The position numbers and the translations under genes were made by a program. 64,000 nt of DNA. Source: Paroedura picta. Lineage: Eukaryota > Chordata > Lepidosauria > Squamata > Gekkonidae. Location of the stretch: positions 141,501 through 205,500 of the forward strand of contig NC_135371.1 of assembly GCF_049243985.1 (NCBI RefSeq), read 5' to 3'. The notes under the pieces are model-generated. The model had not been told where the DNA came from. It did not search any database and saw only the letters and a list, made by a program, of their open reading frames with translations. This document shows, piece after piece, positions 9,701-20,600 of this stretch. Within the stretch, counting starts at the first letter, position 1, and each line of letters begins with the position of its first letter.

Positions 9701-10700
9701 GTGCAGTCCATCAGGTGCTAGTAGGCTTTCCTCAAGAAAGCCTATCCCATGGTCCCAGAAACCAAATCTCTCCTGCCGGCACCAACTACGCAGCCAGTGA
9801 TTCACCTCCATTATCTTCCTCTCCTGATGCATTCCTCTTCCCTTGACAGGCAGGATTGAAGAGAATACCACTTGTGCCCCCATTTGCTTGAGCTTCCTCC
9901 CCAGATCTTGATAGTTTTAATAGGAGCGATGGTATTCATGGACATGTCATTCGTTCCCACATAGACCATCACAAATGGGTAGCGATCCGTAGATTTGAGG
10001 AGTTTGGGAAGCCGTTCTGAAATGTCTTTAATTTTCGCCCCTGGCAAGCAACACACCTCTCAGGTTAGGGGGTCGGGCCCAGCCACATGGCGATCCATTC
10101 CTCTTAGCAGGGAGTCTCCAATTACCAGTACTCTCCTTTTTTTATCTTCTCAACTCCATTTCCTTCTATCCCCATGGCCTCTTTACTTTGTCTTTGACTT
10201 TGTTTTGGGACCTCTTCCCTCGTTGACACTTGCACCTCCTCTGCAAGGGCCTGAAATCTATTCTGGAGCTCCAAAGGCCCCAAGAACCATCTTACTCTAC
10301 GCCGTTGAGTCTTTTTCTGAACTTCCTGCAGAGGCTCCGAATGAGGTCAATCCCCTTATCCTCTTCAGGACTGGTTGTATCCTTTGTATTCCGAGTTGCA
10401 CAGTTCTGGTCTATGAACTCCTCCCTTTTCTTAATTTGGGTCAGAGTAATAATGCTGTCTTCTAATCCCCTAATCCTTTCCTCCAAAAGGCTTACCAGTT
10501 TACACTTGGGGCAGATGTAGTCCATCTTGTCTTCAGGGAGGAAGGCAATCATGTCACACTCACTGCAGATGATGGGATGAGTGTCCTGGAGGTCCATTGT
10601 ATCTTCTACGCAGTGCAACTACTAGGGAAATATAATCTACTGATTCGAATTGCTAGGCCAAGAACCCCAGGCCAAGAGCCCTTTGTCTCTTTGGCTAGCG
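6713..10700 (-). mobile_element. CR1 LINE, nearly full length, degraded
   Basis: The 3' end lies at 6713 with the CR1 terminus (ATAGAATCATAGAGTTGGAA on the plus strand). Reading on the minus strand, ORF1 is at about 10618-9640: a Cys-rich zinc-ribbon-like segment (CSECDM...CPKCKLV, 10618-10292), then an SGNH-esterase-like segment with VGTNDM and, later, DGLHLS. ORF2 starts near 9560 with the endonuclease (TNARSM, GITETWW, GDFNFPD, GSDHVLIEF). It continues through RT blocks (KSPGPDEIHPRVLKEL, FKKGRKDDPGNYR, VYLDFSKAFDKVPHD) to the C-terminal part at 7525-6800 ([27 protein letters not shown]). Frames change near 8770-8730, 7960-7910 and 7757-7525, so ORF2 is broken in several places. The 5' boundary is uncertain. 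Confidence 0.88.
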
Positions 10701-11274
10701 CCAAAGGCCTGGCAAGGAGCAGCCCTTTCTAATCCTCCCAGCAATCACCCAGCAATCACCTCACTCAGCACCACAATAGGCTCACCTGGTCAGCAGCAAC
10801 ACTTCCCAGTAGCTCTCTCCACGTGCTCTCAGTTGTCTGAGCTCCCGGCTAGAACTCCCAGGTTGCCATGGCCTGCCCGGGTGAGGGCCCTTATCCTGGA
10901 TGCTTGAGGCTGATCCTGCACGAAGCAGGGGGTGCAACTGGATAGCCTGGAAGGCCCCTTCCCACTCCAGGATTCTAGGAGTCTAGTTCAGCAGTGGAAG
11001 GGGCTGCCTAAGGAGGTGGGGAGCTTCCCCTCACTGGCCGTCTTCAAGCAGGGGCTGGACAGATCCTTCTCCTGGATGCTGGAGGCTGATCCTGCACTGA
11101 GCAGGGGGTGGGACTAGATGGCCTGCATGGCCCCTTCCCAGTCTAGGATTCTATGAGTCTAGTTCAGGCATAGAATGGGCTGCCTAAGGAGGTGGGGAGC
11201 CACCTCCTTAGGCAGGACCCCCTCACTGGCGGTCTTCTAACAGTGGCTGGACAGATCCTTATCCTGGATCCTTG
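10701..11274 (+). mobile_element. Tandem CR1 3' tails
   Basis: Two successive copies of a CR1 3' terminus in plus orientation: GGCTGCCTAAGGAGGTGGGG, TGGACAGATCCTTCTCCTGG, GCAGGGGGTGGGACTAGATG, ending in GATTCTATGAGTCTAG, spaced about 190 bp apart. 10701-10880 carries no clear homology and may be the 5' end of the flanking CR1. Confidence 0.65.
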
Positions 11275-12610
11275 AGGCGTATGAGGAAAGGTTGAGGTAG
11301 TTTAGTCTGTTTACCCTGCAGAGAAGATTAAGAGGTAATATGATTGTTGTTATGTGCGAAGTCGTGTCCGACCCATCGTGACCCCATGGACAATGATCCT
11401 CCAGGCCTTCCTGTCCTCTACCATTCCCTGGAGTCCATTTAAGTTTGCACCTACTGCTTCCGTGACTCCATCCAGCCACCTCATTCTCTGTCGTCCCCTT
11501 CTTCTTTTGCCCTCGATCGCTCCCAGCATTAGGCTCTTCTCCAGGGAGTCCTTCCTTCTCATGAGGTGGCCAAAGTATTTGAGTTTCATCTTCAGGATCT
11601 GGCCTTCTAAAGAGCAGTCAGGGCTGATCTCCTCTAGGACTGACCGGTTTGTTCGCCTTGCAGTCCAAGGGACTCGCACGAGTCTTCTCCAGCACCAGAG
11701 TTCAAAAGCCTCAATTCTTTGACGCTCGGCCTTCCTTAAGGTCCAACTTTCGCAGCCATACATTGCAACTGGGAATACCATAGCCTTGACTAAACGCACT
11801 TTTGTTGGCATGGTGATGTCTCTGCTTTTTAGGATGCTGTCTAGATTTGCCATAGCTTTCCTCCCCAGGAGCAAGCGTCTTTTAATTGCTTTGCTGCAGT
11901 CCCCATCTGCAGTGATCTTGGAGCCCAGGAAAATAAAATCTGTCACTATCTCCATTTCTTCCCCATCTATTTGCCATGAATTGAGAGGGCCGGATGCCAT
12001 GATCTTTGTTTTCTTGATGTTGAGTTTCAAGCCAACTTTTGCACTCTCCTCCTTCACCCGCATCAACAGGCTCTTTAGTTCCTCTTCACTTTCTGCCATT
12101 AGAGTGGTGGTAATATGATAACCATCATCAAATGCTTGAAGGGCTGTCATATAGAAGATAGAAACAATTTGTTTTCTGTTGCCCCAGAGGGTCAGACCAG
12201 AACCAATGGGTTTAAATTAATTCAAAAGAATTTTTGGTTAAACATCTAGAAGAAGTTCCTGACAGTTGGAGCAGTTCCTCAGGAGGTGATGGGTTCTCCT
12301 TCCATGGAAGTTTTTAAGCAGAGGCTGAATAGTCATATGACAGAAATGCTCTTTTTATGAATTTAGGCACATGGTGAATAGGTGGGCAGGAAGGGATGTG
12401 CCAGTCTTGTGGCCCTTCCTTACATACCCAGGGAATTGCTAATTGTCGCTGCGGGATGGGAGGTGAATATCCTCTAGGCCAGGCTGGAATCTGGAGATTT
12501 CTGATGGGGGGGGTCACTTGTACATGAAATTGGGGTTGTTATGCGTGGGCAGGTAGTTGTGAGTTCTTGCATTATGCAGGGAGTTGGACTAGATGACCCT
12601 GGAAGTACCT
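11275..12610 (+). mobile_element. CR1 LINE 3' region, interrupted by BovB
   Basis: The plus-strand CR1 tail occupies 11275-11344 (GAAAGGTTGAGGTAGTTTAG) and resumes at 12109 (ATAACCATCATCAAATGCTT, GTTGCCCCAGAGGGTCAGAC, AAGAAGTTCCTGACAGTTGG, GTTGGACTAGATGACCCTGG). The gap is a minus-strand BovB bounded by an 11-bp target duplication. Confidence 0.85.
11345..12108 (-). mobile_element. BovB-type RTE LINE, 3' part of ORF2
   Basis: The minus strand is one open frame of over 250 codons matching the C-terminal part of BovB reverse transcriptase: FLGSKITADGDC, MYGCESWTLRKAERQRIEAF, ELWCWRRLVRVPWTARRTN, KLKYFGHLMRRKDSLEKSLM, GKRRRGRQRMRWLDGVTEAV, AWRIIVHGVTMGRTR. It is 5'-truncated. The 11-bp direct repeat GGTAATATGAT flanks it at 11334-11344 and 12109-12119. 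The reading frame is intact over this length, so the insertion is fairly young. Confidence 0.92.
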
Positions 12611-13790
12611 TCCATCTCAATGCCCTGCAGAGGAACTGGCTGGCTCCTGGGTGAGACGGGAGGCTGGACTGGAGGGACCCTCCCTGGTATGACCCAGCAG
12701 GGCTCTCCTGAGGGTCTTCTCAGGGGAAGGCCTCGGCCTCTCTGCCCTGTGGCTGGCTCTGCAGAGGAACTGGCTGGCCCCTGTGTGAGGAAGGAGGCTG
12801 GACTGGAGGGACCCTCCCTGGCCTGACCCAGAAGGGCTCTTCCGAGGGTCTTCTCAGGGGAAGGCCTCGGCCTCTCTGCCCTGTGGCTGGCCCTGCAGAG
12901 GAACTGGCTGGCCCCTGGGTGAGACGGGAGGCTGGACTGGAGGGACCCTCCCTGGCCTGACCCAGCAGGGCTCTTCCGAGGGTCTTCTCAGGGGAAGGCC
13001 TCGGCCTCCCTGCCCTGTGGCTGGCCCTGCAGAGGAACTGGCTGGCCCCTGGGTGAGATGGGAGGCTGGACTGGATGGACCCTCCCTGGCCTGACCCAGC
13101 AGGGCTCTTCCGAGGGTCTTCTCATGGGAAGGCCTCAGCCTCTCTGCCCTGTGGCTGGACCTGCAGAGGAACTGGCTGGCCCCTGTGTGAGATGGGAGGC
13201 TGGACTGGAGGGACCCTCCCTGGCCTGACCCAGCAGGGCTCTTCTGAGGGTCTTCTCAGGGGAAGGCCTCGGCCTCTCTGCCCTGTGGCTGGCCCTGCAG
13301 AGGAACTGGCTGGCCCCTGGGTGAGGAAGGTGGCTGGACTGGAGGGACCCTCCCTGGCCTGACCCAGCAGGGCTCTTCTGAGGGTCTTCTCAGGGGAAGG
13401 CCTCAGCCTCTCTGCCCTGTGGCTGGCCCTGCAGAGGAACTGGCTGGCCCCTGTGTGAGATGGGAGGCTGGACTGGAGGGACCCTCCCTGGCCTGACCCA
13501 GCAGAGCTCTTCTGAGGGTCTTCTCAGGGGAAGGCCTCTGCCCTGTGGCTGGCCCTGCAGAGGAACTGGCTGGCCCCTGGGTGAGACGGGAGGCTGGACT
13601 GGAGGGACCCTCCCTGGTCTGGCCCAGCAGGGCTCTTCTGATACTCTTATGAAGGCCTCGGCCTCTCTGCCCTGTGGCTGGCCCTGCAGAGGAACTGGCT
13701 GGCCCCTGGGTGAGGAAGGAGGCTGGACTGGAGGGACCCTCCCTGGTCTGGCCCAGCAGGGCTCTCCTGGTCTCCGCCGAGTTGAACTGA
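12611..13790 (+). repeat. 134-bp tandem array derived from a LINE tail
   Basis: About nine units. The anchor GAGGAACTGGCTGGCCCC starts near 12630, 12764, 12898, 13032, 13166, 13300, 13434, 13560 and 13690: seven copies exactly 134 bp apart, then spacings of 126 and 130. Each unit contains GGCTGGACTGGAGGGACCCT, TGACCCAGCAGGGCTCTTC and CCTCTGCCCTGTGGCTGGC. The phrases match the 3' tail of the CR1/L3-like LINE at 3.6 kb, so the array probably grew from a LINE 3' end. Same-family units occur at 3.7, 5.2 and 45.1 kb. Confidence 0.9.
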
Positions 13791-13989
13791 TTGGTCATTC
13801 TGAGAGGCCAGTGGGGCTTTTCTGAGGTTCTATGGCTTGTGGAGTCAAAATGGTTACCTGGGTTGAGTTGTGGGGGGAGGGAGTGATCCAGGGGCTTTTG
13901 GGCCATTGTCAGATTTTATAATTGGAGGGGGGTGTCAGTCTATGTAATTGACAGAGAGGTGTGGCAAAGACTTTCCTTTATAATCCCCG

Positions 13990-14350
13990 AGGATCAGACA
14001 TGACTGAAGAGATATCATCATCATCCTCTTCATCATCATCATGTTGGACAACACAGCCCCCAGGACAAATCCCACTTGTCACTCTTCTCCAAGAGGATGC
14101 TGAACCATTAACAAGTGCCCTTTGGGTACATTCTGTCAACCAGTTATCGATCCACCTGACAGAATTACGATCCATACCGAATTTTACCAACTTGTCATCA
14201 AGAATATCATGTGGAACCTTATAAAAACCGTCACTGAAATCCAGATAAACTATGTCCACAGCATTCTTCTGATCCAGCCAGGTAGTCACTTTCTCAAAAA
14301 AATGGTTAGTTAGTCTGACATGACTTGTTCTTGCAAAACCCGTGCTGGGA
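13990..14350 (-). mobile_element. Old CR1-like LINE fragment at the TAPBP promoter
   Basis: The minus strand encodes a diverged RT stretch (FFEKVTTWLDQKNAVDIVYL, YKVPHDILDDKLVKF, SSWRRVTSGICPG). The 3' edge runs into a GAT/CAT microsatellite (about 14007-14040). It ends about 250 bp upstream of the TAPBP start codon. Confidence 0.75.
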
Positions 14351-14535
14351 CCCTCCACCGGCTGCCTTGGCGGGCCGCCCCCTCCCCTGTCCTCCTCAGC
14401 CGGTCCTGGCGTGGCCCTGCAGAGGACTCTCAGGACATCAAGGCCTACGGGCCCCGAAATTATCCTGCCCTGTGCTTGCTCGGAGGCGGCCCAGGCCGAA
14501 GCGCCGCCCGGCTCCCTCCCTCCCGTCGGCGAAGC

Positions 14536-14545
14536 GAAAGCGAAA
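14536..14545 (+). promoter_or_regulatory. TAPBP: ISRE/IRF element in the TAPBP promoter
   Basis: GAAAGCGAAA fits the ISRE core GAAANNGAAA exactly and sits in a run of three GCGAAA-like units (14530-14547), about 55 bp upstream of the TAPBP ATG. Tapasin is known to be interferon-inducible in mammals, so this is a likely IRF-binding site. Activity here is inferred. Confidence 0.7.
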
Positions 14546-14600
14546 GGAGTCCTGTCCGCCGCCGCGCGACGTCGAGCGATCCGAAGCGGCTGGCCAGGAG

Positions 14601-17600
14601 ATGGGCGCGACGCCGGGGCCCCGATCCAGTTTCCCGCTGCTGCTGCTCCTGCTGCTGCTCCTGGGTCAGCCTGCTGCTGGTGGGCGAGGGTGGGGAGGCC
14701 GGCGGGCGAGCCCTCAGGAAGCGCCGCCGGGGAAGGCTTGGCCTGCCGCATGGATGCCTGGCGGCTCGAGCGGAGGGAGTGGGGGGGGGGGGCGCGCCGT
14801 GTTTGGCTCCCCTTCCGCTTTCTCCTCAGGCGCGCGCGCTCACTTTCTCTCCCCCGGCCGGCTGTCTAGGCGCGGCGGCGGTGCTGGGGGCTTCTTCCGC
14901 GGCGGGCCCCCCGACGGTCACGCTGGCCTGCTGGTTCGTGGAGGAGGCCGCCGGCGGCGGCGGCGGCTCGGTGATGCCCAGCAAGCTCCAGCAGCGCCCG
15001 GCCCTGCTGCTCCTGCCCCCGCCGGGCACACGAGGGACCGACCAGGGGCGCTTGGCGCCGGACCTGCCCGTCGCCCACCTGGAGCCCGGCATGGCCTTCC
15101 AGCTCCGTGGTGCGTTGGGGAGGGAGCGGGGGTCGGGGGCTAGGGTTAGCCTGCCCCCCCTTGCAGGCGCTCTACGCCAGCAACAGCAGCCCCCCAAAGA
15201 GTCAAGGAGCCCCGTAAAGAGCAATAGGGGCGGGCGGGGGCGGAAGCGCTTGCAGGACTCCCGGCTCCCTCGGCAGACGCAGCTCTTCCTCCTCAGGGAC
15301 CCCAGGGCCTCCCATGCCCTCTAAACAGTCCGCATCCAGCAGGCCCCCCACCACACCCCGGAGTGGGGAGGGAATTTTTCGGGCTGGCTGCTCACTTCTG
15401 CGGCAGCAGCGGGGGGGGGGGGGATTCATGTCCATACACAGCTGGAGCAGGATTTCGGATGCAGGTGAGGGACAAGAGCCTTCAGGACTCACAGGGGAAG
15501 GGCTTCCAGGGGCCACTGAGTCCAGGATATGCTGGAGACACCCTCGTGGAATCTCCTCTTGGCCAGGGAAGCCAAGCTTCACTGGTACTTGCTGAGCCTC
15601 ACCTACCTCGCAGGGTAGTTGTTGTGAGGATCAAACCGAGGCCTAGGACAGGAGCCCCGTTGAGTTCCCACAGGAGGTAGAGTGAGGTATAAAGGAAGCC
15701 CCTTTATAGTCAATGTAAGCAAAGCATCCTTAGAGTGCCCTAAACCTCCCAACTGCCTTATTCGGAATGGAGACTGGGAGCCCACATCCTCCCGTTCTTC
15801 CACTGAGGAAACTGCGGCGGGGGGGGGGGGGAGGGGCATGCAGCTGGATCCCGGCAGGGCTTGGTTCCAATAAGATTCCCGGATTCTCTGGCCTCTTTCT
15901 CCTGGCCTAGGGAAAGTCTGCGCCTTCTAAAAAGACCAGGACCAACCAGCTCACCTTCTGAAAGGTCAAGAACTGGATACAGAACCTGAGGCCTTCCTGT
16001 GAGGTGGTCTCCCTGTCTCTGCGATTCAGGGGTTTAGTCCCTCTGAATGTGGGGGCTTTCCTCAGTGACCATGACTTACCCTCCCCGAATCCATCTAACC
16101 CCACCTTGCATGTTGTCTATTCCTGTGGGCATCATCACTGCAGCAGCCAGTGCCCCCTTTTGACACCACTCTCTTTACGGAAGGGCCTTCTGGAAACCTT
16201 CTGGCCTCTGAGCCATCTTGTGTCACACCAGGGGTGGGCTGGAGGTTGTGGGGGAGCTTTCCTGAGCTCCTCAGGCCGGCTGTTCTAGGACAGGAGAAGG
16301 ATGCCCATTGGCAGGGTGGCACCAGCAGAAGCCTCGGGACAGATGAGGGAAAGGGTTGAGGCAGAGCACGGGGTGTGAGTGGTCTGGCAGTGCTTTGGAC
16401 AGAAGAGTCATGACCTGGAATGGAGGCTGGTATCTGAGGGGCAGGCTGGGGGCCTTCTCTACCTTGCTCTCAAGAACAGCCTGCTGCCTCTGCTGCCGTC
16501 CTCATATTGCCCCCCCCCCAAGACAAGGCCCTGCAATACAGTCATCTTGGTGTTCCTGTGACTGAGGCCTACTAGCTGGCCACATCTGCTGTGGAAAGGG
16601 AGGCAGCATAAAGAGGGAGCAATCCATCCCCGTAGGGCCTGAAGGTAGAAAAGCTCTTTTGAATCAGAGCTCACTTGGTCAGGCACAGAGGGAGGTCCAG
16701 CGTCCACCCAGGTCAAAGGAGGGCCGGTTGGAGTCGACATGCCAAGAGGCTAAGGACTACAGGTGGGGGGGGGCAGAGGTGGGAAAAGTCAGAAAGCACA
16801 CACACCCCACACACACGCCTCTGCCACCTTAACCCACCTTCTCCCCACTACTCCCATCTCTGCAGACCCGTCTGGGACTCTGTGGGGAAGGGGCAACCCC
16901 AGTGCCCCTCCCTTCTGGCTGGGGACAGCTCCTGACTCCGTGTCCTGCGAGATCAATGCTTACACACCCCAAGAAGCCCACGTGTCCTGGGCGGCAGGGC
17001 TGGGCAGCCAGGAGAGCTGCCCCCGCTCCCTGGAGAAAGGGAAGTGGTTTATCACCAGCATCCAGAGCCCAGAGGCAGGCTACGGCATCAGCAGCATCCT
17101 GCATGAGGAGGTTCCGTTGCCTGGGAAACAGGAGGCAGCCACCAGCAGCATCACCATGACAACAGGTACCCAGAGCAGCAGCATTTCCCCTTCCCCCCCC
17201 CCCTCGGTTAGTGGGATAGAAGCTGAGGAGGTTGGGGGGGGGGGTTGCAGCCAGATGTACAGCCCGGAGTGTCCATTATTGCTGGCTAGCCTGCCTTCTG
17301 CCGGCACTGCGGTGCTGCCTTTGGTGACAAGGGAGCCGCCCTCTGGTGCCGGAGAGGAGTCACCTCTGTGATCTTCCCAGGGTTGGTTTGGTCAATGCAG
17401 TGACCTAACCCTGATCTCCTGAGGGGCTGTGAACACAGGAGGACAGGCGACCTCTCCTGCCATGGAGACGGCTGTTCCCCGCCCCAGAACAGGGCAGCAA
17501 AGTGGTCTTTTAAGAAAACGGCAGGGCTTCCAGCAAGCAGCTGCTGCCACTAGCAGATCATTGGGGAGACTGGCCAGCCTTCCTGGCCAACGTGGAAATC

Positions 17601-20600
17601 TAAATGCTCTAATGCTCGTTTCCAGTGTGGTAGCAAAGGCAGATCACACAAAGAGAGCCGGAGGCAGTTAGTTTAGACTGCAGTCCTCAGCACAATAGCC
17701 CAGGGATATCATAGACTCATAGAATCATAGAGTTGGAAGGGCCATAGAGGCCATCTAGTCCAACCCCCTGCTCAACGCAGGATCAGCCCAAAGCATATCT
17801 AACTGATAAGTCAGATCAACTGATTAAGGGACTTTTGATTGGCCCCAGAAAGGTCCCGGCACTTAGTAAGCGCACCCTTGTCCAGAAGTAATTCTGTTTC
17901 AATGAAGCCAGTGAATGGTTCCAAAAAAAGTAGCTGGCAGGTGCCCTCTTAGTACATCCTCCTCCTCCTGCAATGGCCTTTCTGCTCTGGGGAGGGGCTG
18001 CATCCTCGGGGGGTGGGGGGGGACCGACTCCCACACAGGAAAAGCAGGGCTGTTCACTTATTGACTGTCCAAAACGCTCCAGAGTTTGGGGTCATCTGCA
18101 AATTTAATAAAGTCCCCCTCTATTCCTTCGAGTATGCTGAACAACACAGGGCCCAGGACAGATCCCTCATCACTCCTCTCCAAGGAGATGACAGGCCATT
18201 TAGAAGCACCCTTTCTGTGCAATTTTTCCACCAGTTCTCGATCCACCTAACAGTCCACCTAATCCACTCCGCATTTTATCAACTTGCCAATAGGAATATC
18301 ATGGGGAACCTTATCAAGAGCCAGCTTGGTGTAGTGGTTAGGAGCACAGACCTCAAATCTGGCGAGCCGGGTTCGATTCTGTACTCCCCCACATGCAGCC
18401 AGCTGGGTGACCTTGGGCTCGCCAGGGCACTGATAAAGCTGTTCATACTGAGCAGTGATATCAGGGCTCTCTCAGCCTCACCCACCTCACAAGGTGTCTG
18501 TTGTGGGGAGAGGAAAGGGAAGGCAATTGGAAGCCTCTTGGAGACTCCTTCGAGTAGAGAAAAGCGGCATATAAGAACCAACTCTTCTTCTTCTTCTTCA
18601 AAAGCCTTGTTAAAGTCAAGGTAAACCATGTCCACAGCATTCCCCTGATCCAGCAAAGTAGTCACTTTCTCCAAAAAAGAGATGATGATGATGATGATCT
18701 GTAACTGCTCCGCATAAATAAAACAGTAAAGGGGGGCGCTGTCCGGGATGGGGCGGGGCAACGGTTGGCCCCTGGCCCCGGACTGACAAGCGGAGGACCA
18801 ATTGGAAGGCAAGGGGCCAATCAGCAGCCGTGCGCAGCTTGCCCCAGGACTGACCACGTGCAGCTTAGAATCATAGAATAATAGAGTTGGAAGGGATCTC
18901 ATGGGTCATCTAGTCCAACCCCCTGCACTAGGCAGGACACTCACATCCCAATTGCTCATCTAGTGTAACCTACCACCCCTTTGCCTTCACAGAATCAGCC
19001 TCTCCATCAGAGGGCTATCTAGCTTGCCCCAGGACTGACCCCCCCCCACGTGGGCCACACCCACCCCACAGCAGCCATTCCTCTGCTGGCCACCGAGAGG
19101 CGAGGTAGGCCCAGAGGTAGGACAAGAGGGGGAGGGAGATGCGCCGGCCCAGTTCTTTCCCCGGCTACAAAGCCAGGAAGCTAGGCCAGGAGGGGGGCGG
19201 CCTTTGGGGCCGGGAAAGAAGAAGGGCCCTGCTTCTTTCCTGCCCCCCAAGCCACGGCCTCCGGTGGGGGGGAAGACTCGGGGGGGGGAATACCCTTCCC
19301 CATCGCTCGGTCAGCGTGGCCACCAGGTCAAAGAGCTGCCCAGGCGGCATGCTGCCCAGGCAGCGGGGAAACGCTCCAGCCCGGAGGGGGGAAAGCCCTC
19401 CCCCACCGCCTGGAGCCGAAGCTCTCCCCCACACCCAAACCGCAGACCCCTCCTTCTCCTCCCCTCCTTCTCCCTCTGCCCCATCCCCTTCAATGGCATC
19501 TTCCTTCCTTCCTTCCTTCCTTCCTTCCTTCCTTCCTTCCTTCCTTCCTTCCTTCCTTCCTTCCTTCCTTTTCTATCTCCTTCCTTCCTTTTCTATCTCC
19601 TTCCTTCCTTTTCTATCTCCTTCCTTGCTTCCTTCCTTCCTTCCTTTTCTATCTCCTTCCTTCATCTTTCTCTATCTCCTTCCTTCCTTCCCACTCCACT
19701 TCCAATCTCCTGCCTGCCTGCCTGCCTGCCTGCCTCTCCCTCTCCCTCTCCCTCTCCCTCTCCCTCTCCCTCTCCCTCTCCCTCTCCCTCTCCCTCTCCC
19801 TCTCCCTCTCCCTCTCCCTCTCCCTCTCCCTCTCCCTCTCCCTCTCCCTCTCCCTCTCCCTCTCCCTCTCCCTCTCCCTTTCTATATGCTTGCCTGCATG
19901 CCTACCTTCCCTCCTTCCTTCCTTCCCTCCCTCCCTCCATGGGGGGGGGGGTCTCCCACACCTACCGATTGCCCGCTAGCGCCCGCTGTATTGTTCTTAC
20001 AGTGGGCTTAACTTCTAGTTATTTATTAAATTTGTTTCCCACCACTCTCAGAATCCCAGCTCCTGACGGGTTACAACATAACCCGTCTCTCACAACGGGA
20101 GAATTCCTGGAGGGATTGAAAGAGGCTGTGATACGCCCACTGCAAAAAAAAAACATATCTAGATCCGTGAGAGCCTCACAATTACAGACCCGTCTCGCAG
20201 TTAGCTTTTCTGGGGAAGATAATTGCAAACTAACTGATGGAATACCTGGAAGAAGCTTCGGTCCTAGACCCATCCCAGTCAGGTTTCCGGCCTGGCCATG
20301 GGGTAGAGACAGTGCTAGTTGCCCTGATGGATGACCTCCGTCGCCAGTTGGATCGAGGCGGGTCAGCACTGCTGATATTACTAGACCTCTCAGCAGCGTT
20401 CGACACAGTTGGACTAGATGACCCATGAGGACCCTTCCAACTCTGTGACACAGTCAATCACGAGCTACTAGCTCGCTGCCTCATTGATGCCAGGATACGA
20501 GGGACAGCCCTTCAATGGCTGATCTCCTTCCTCCGGGATCGGTAGCAATAGGAGAAAGAACATCAGACCGCTGACAGGGAGCAGTCCTCTCTCCTATCCT

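Noticed and set aside
12611-13790. CRISPR-like array
   Set aside because: Units are adjacent without unique spacers and derive from a LINE tail in a vertebrate genome.
19139-20334. Long frames rich in Ser/Phe/Pro/Leu
   Set aside because: Produced by the CTTC and CTCCCT microsatellites; no coding features.
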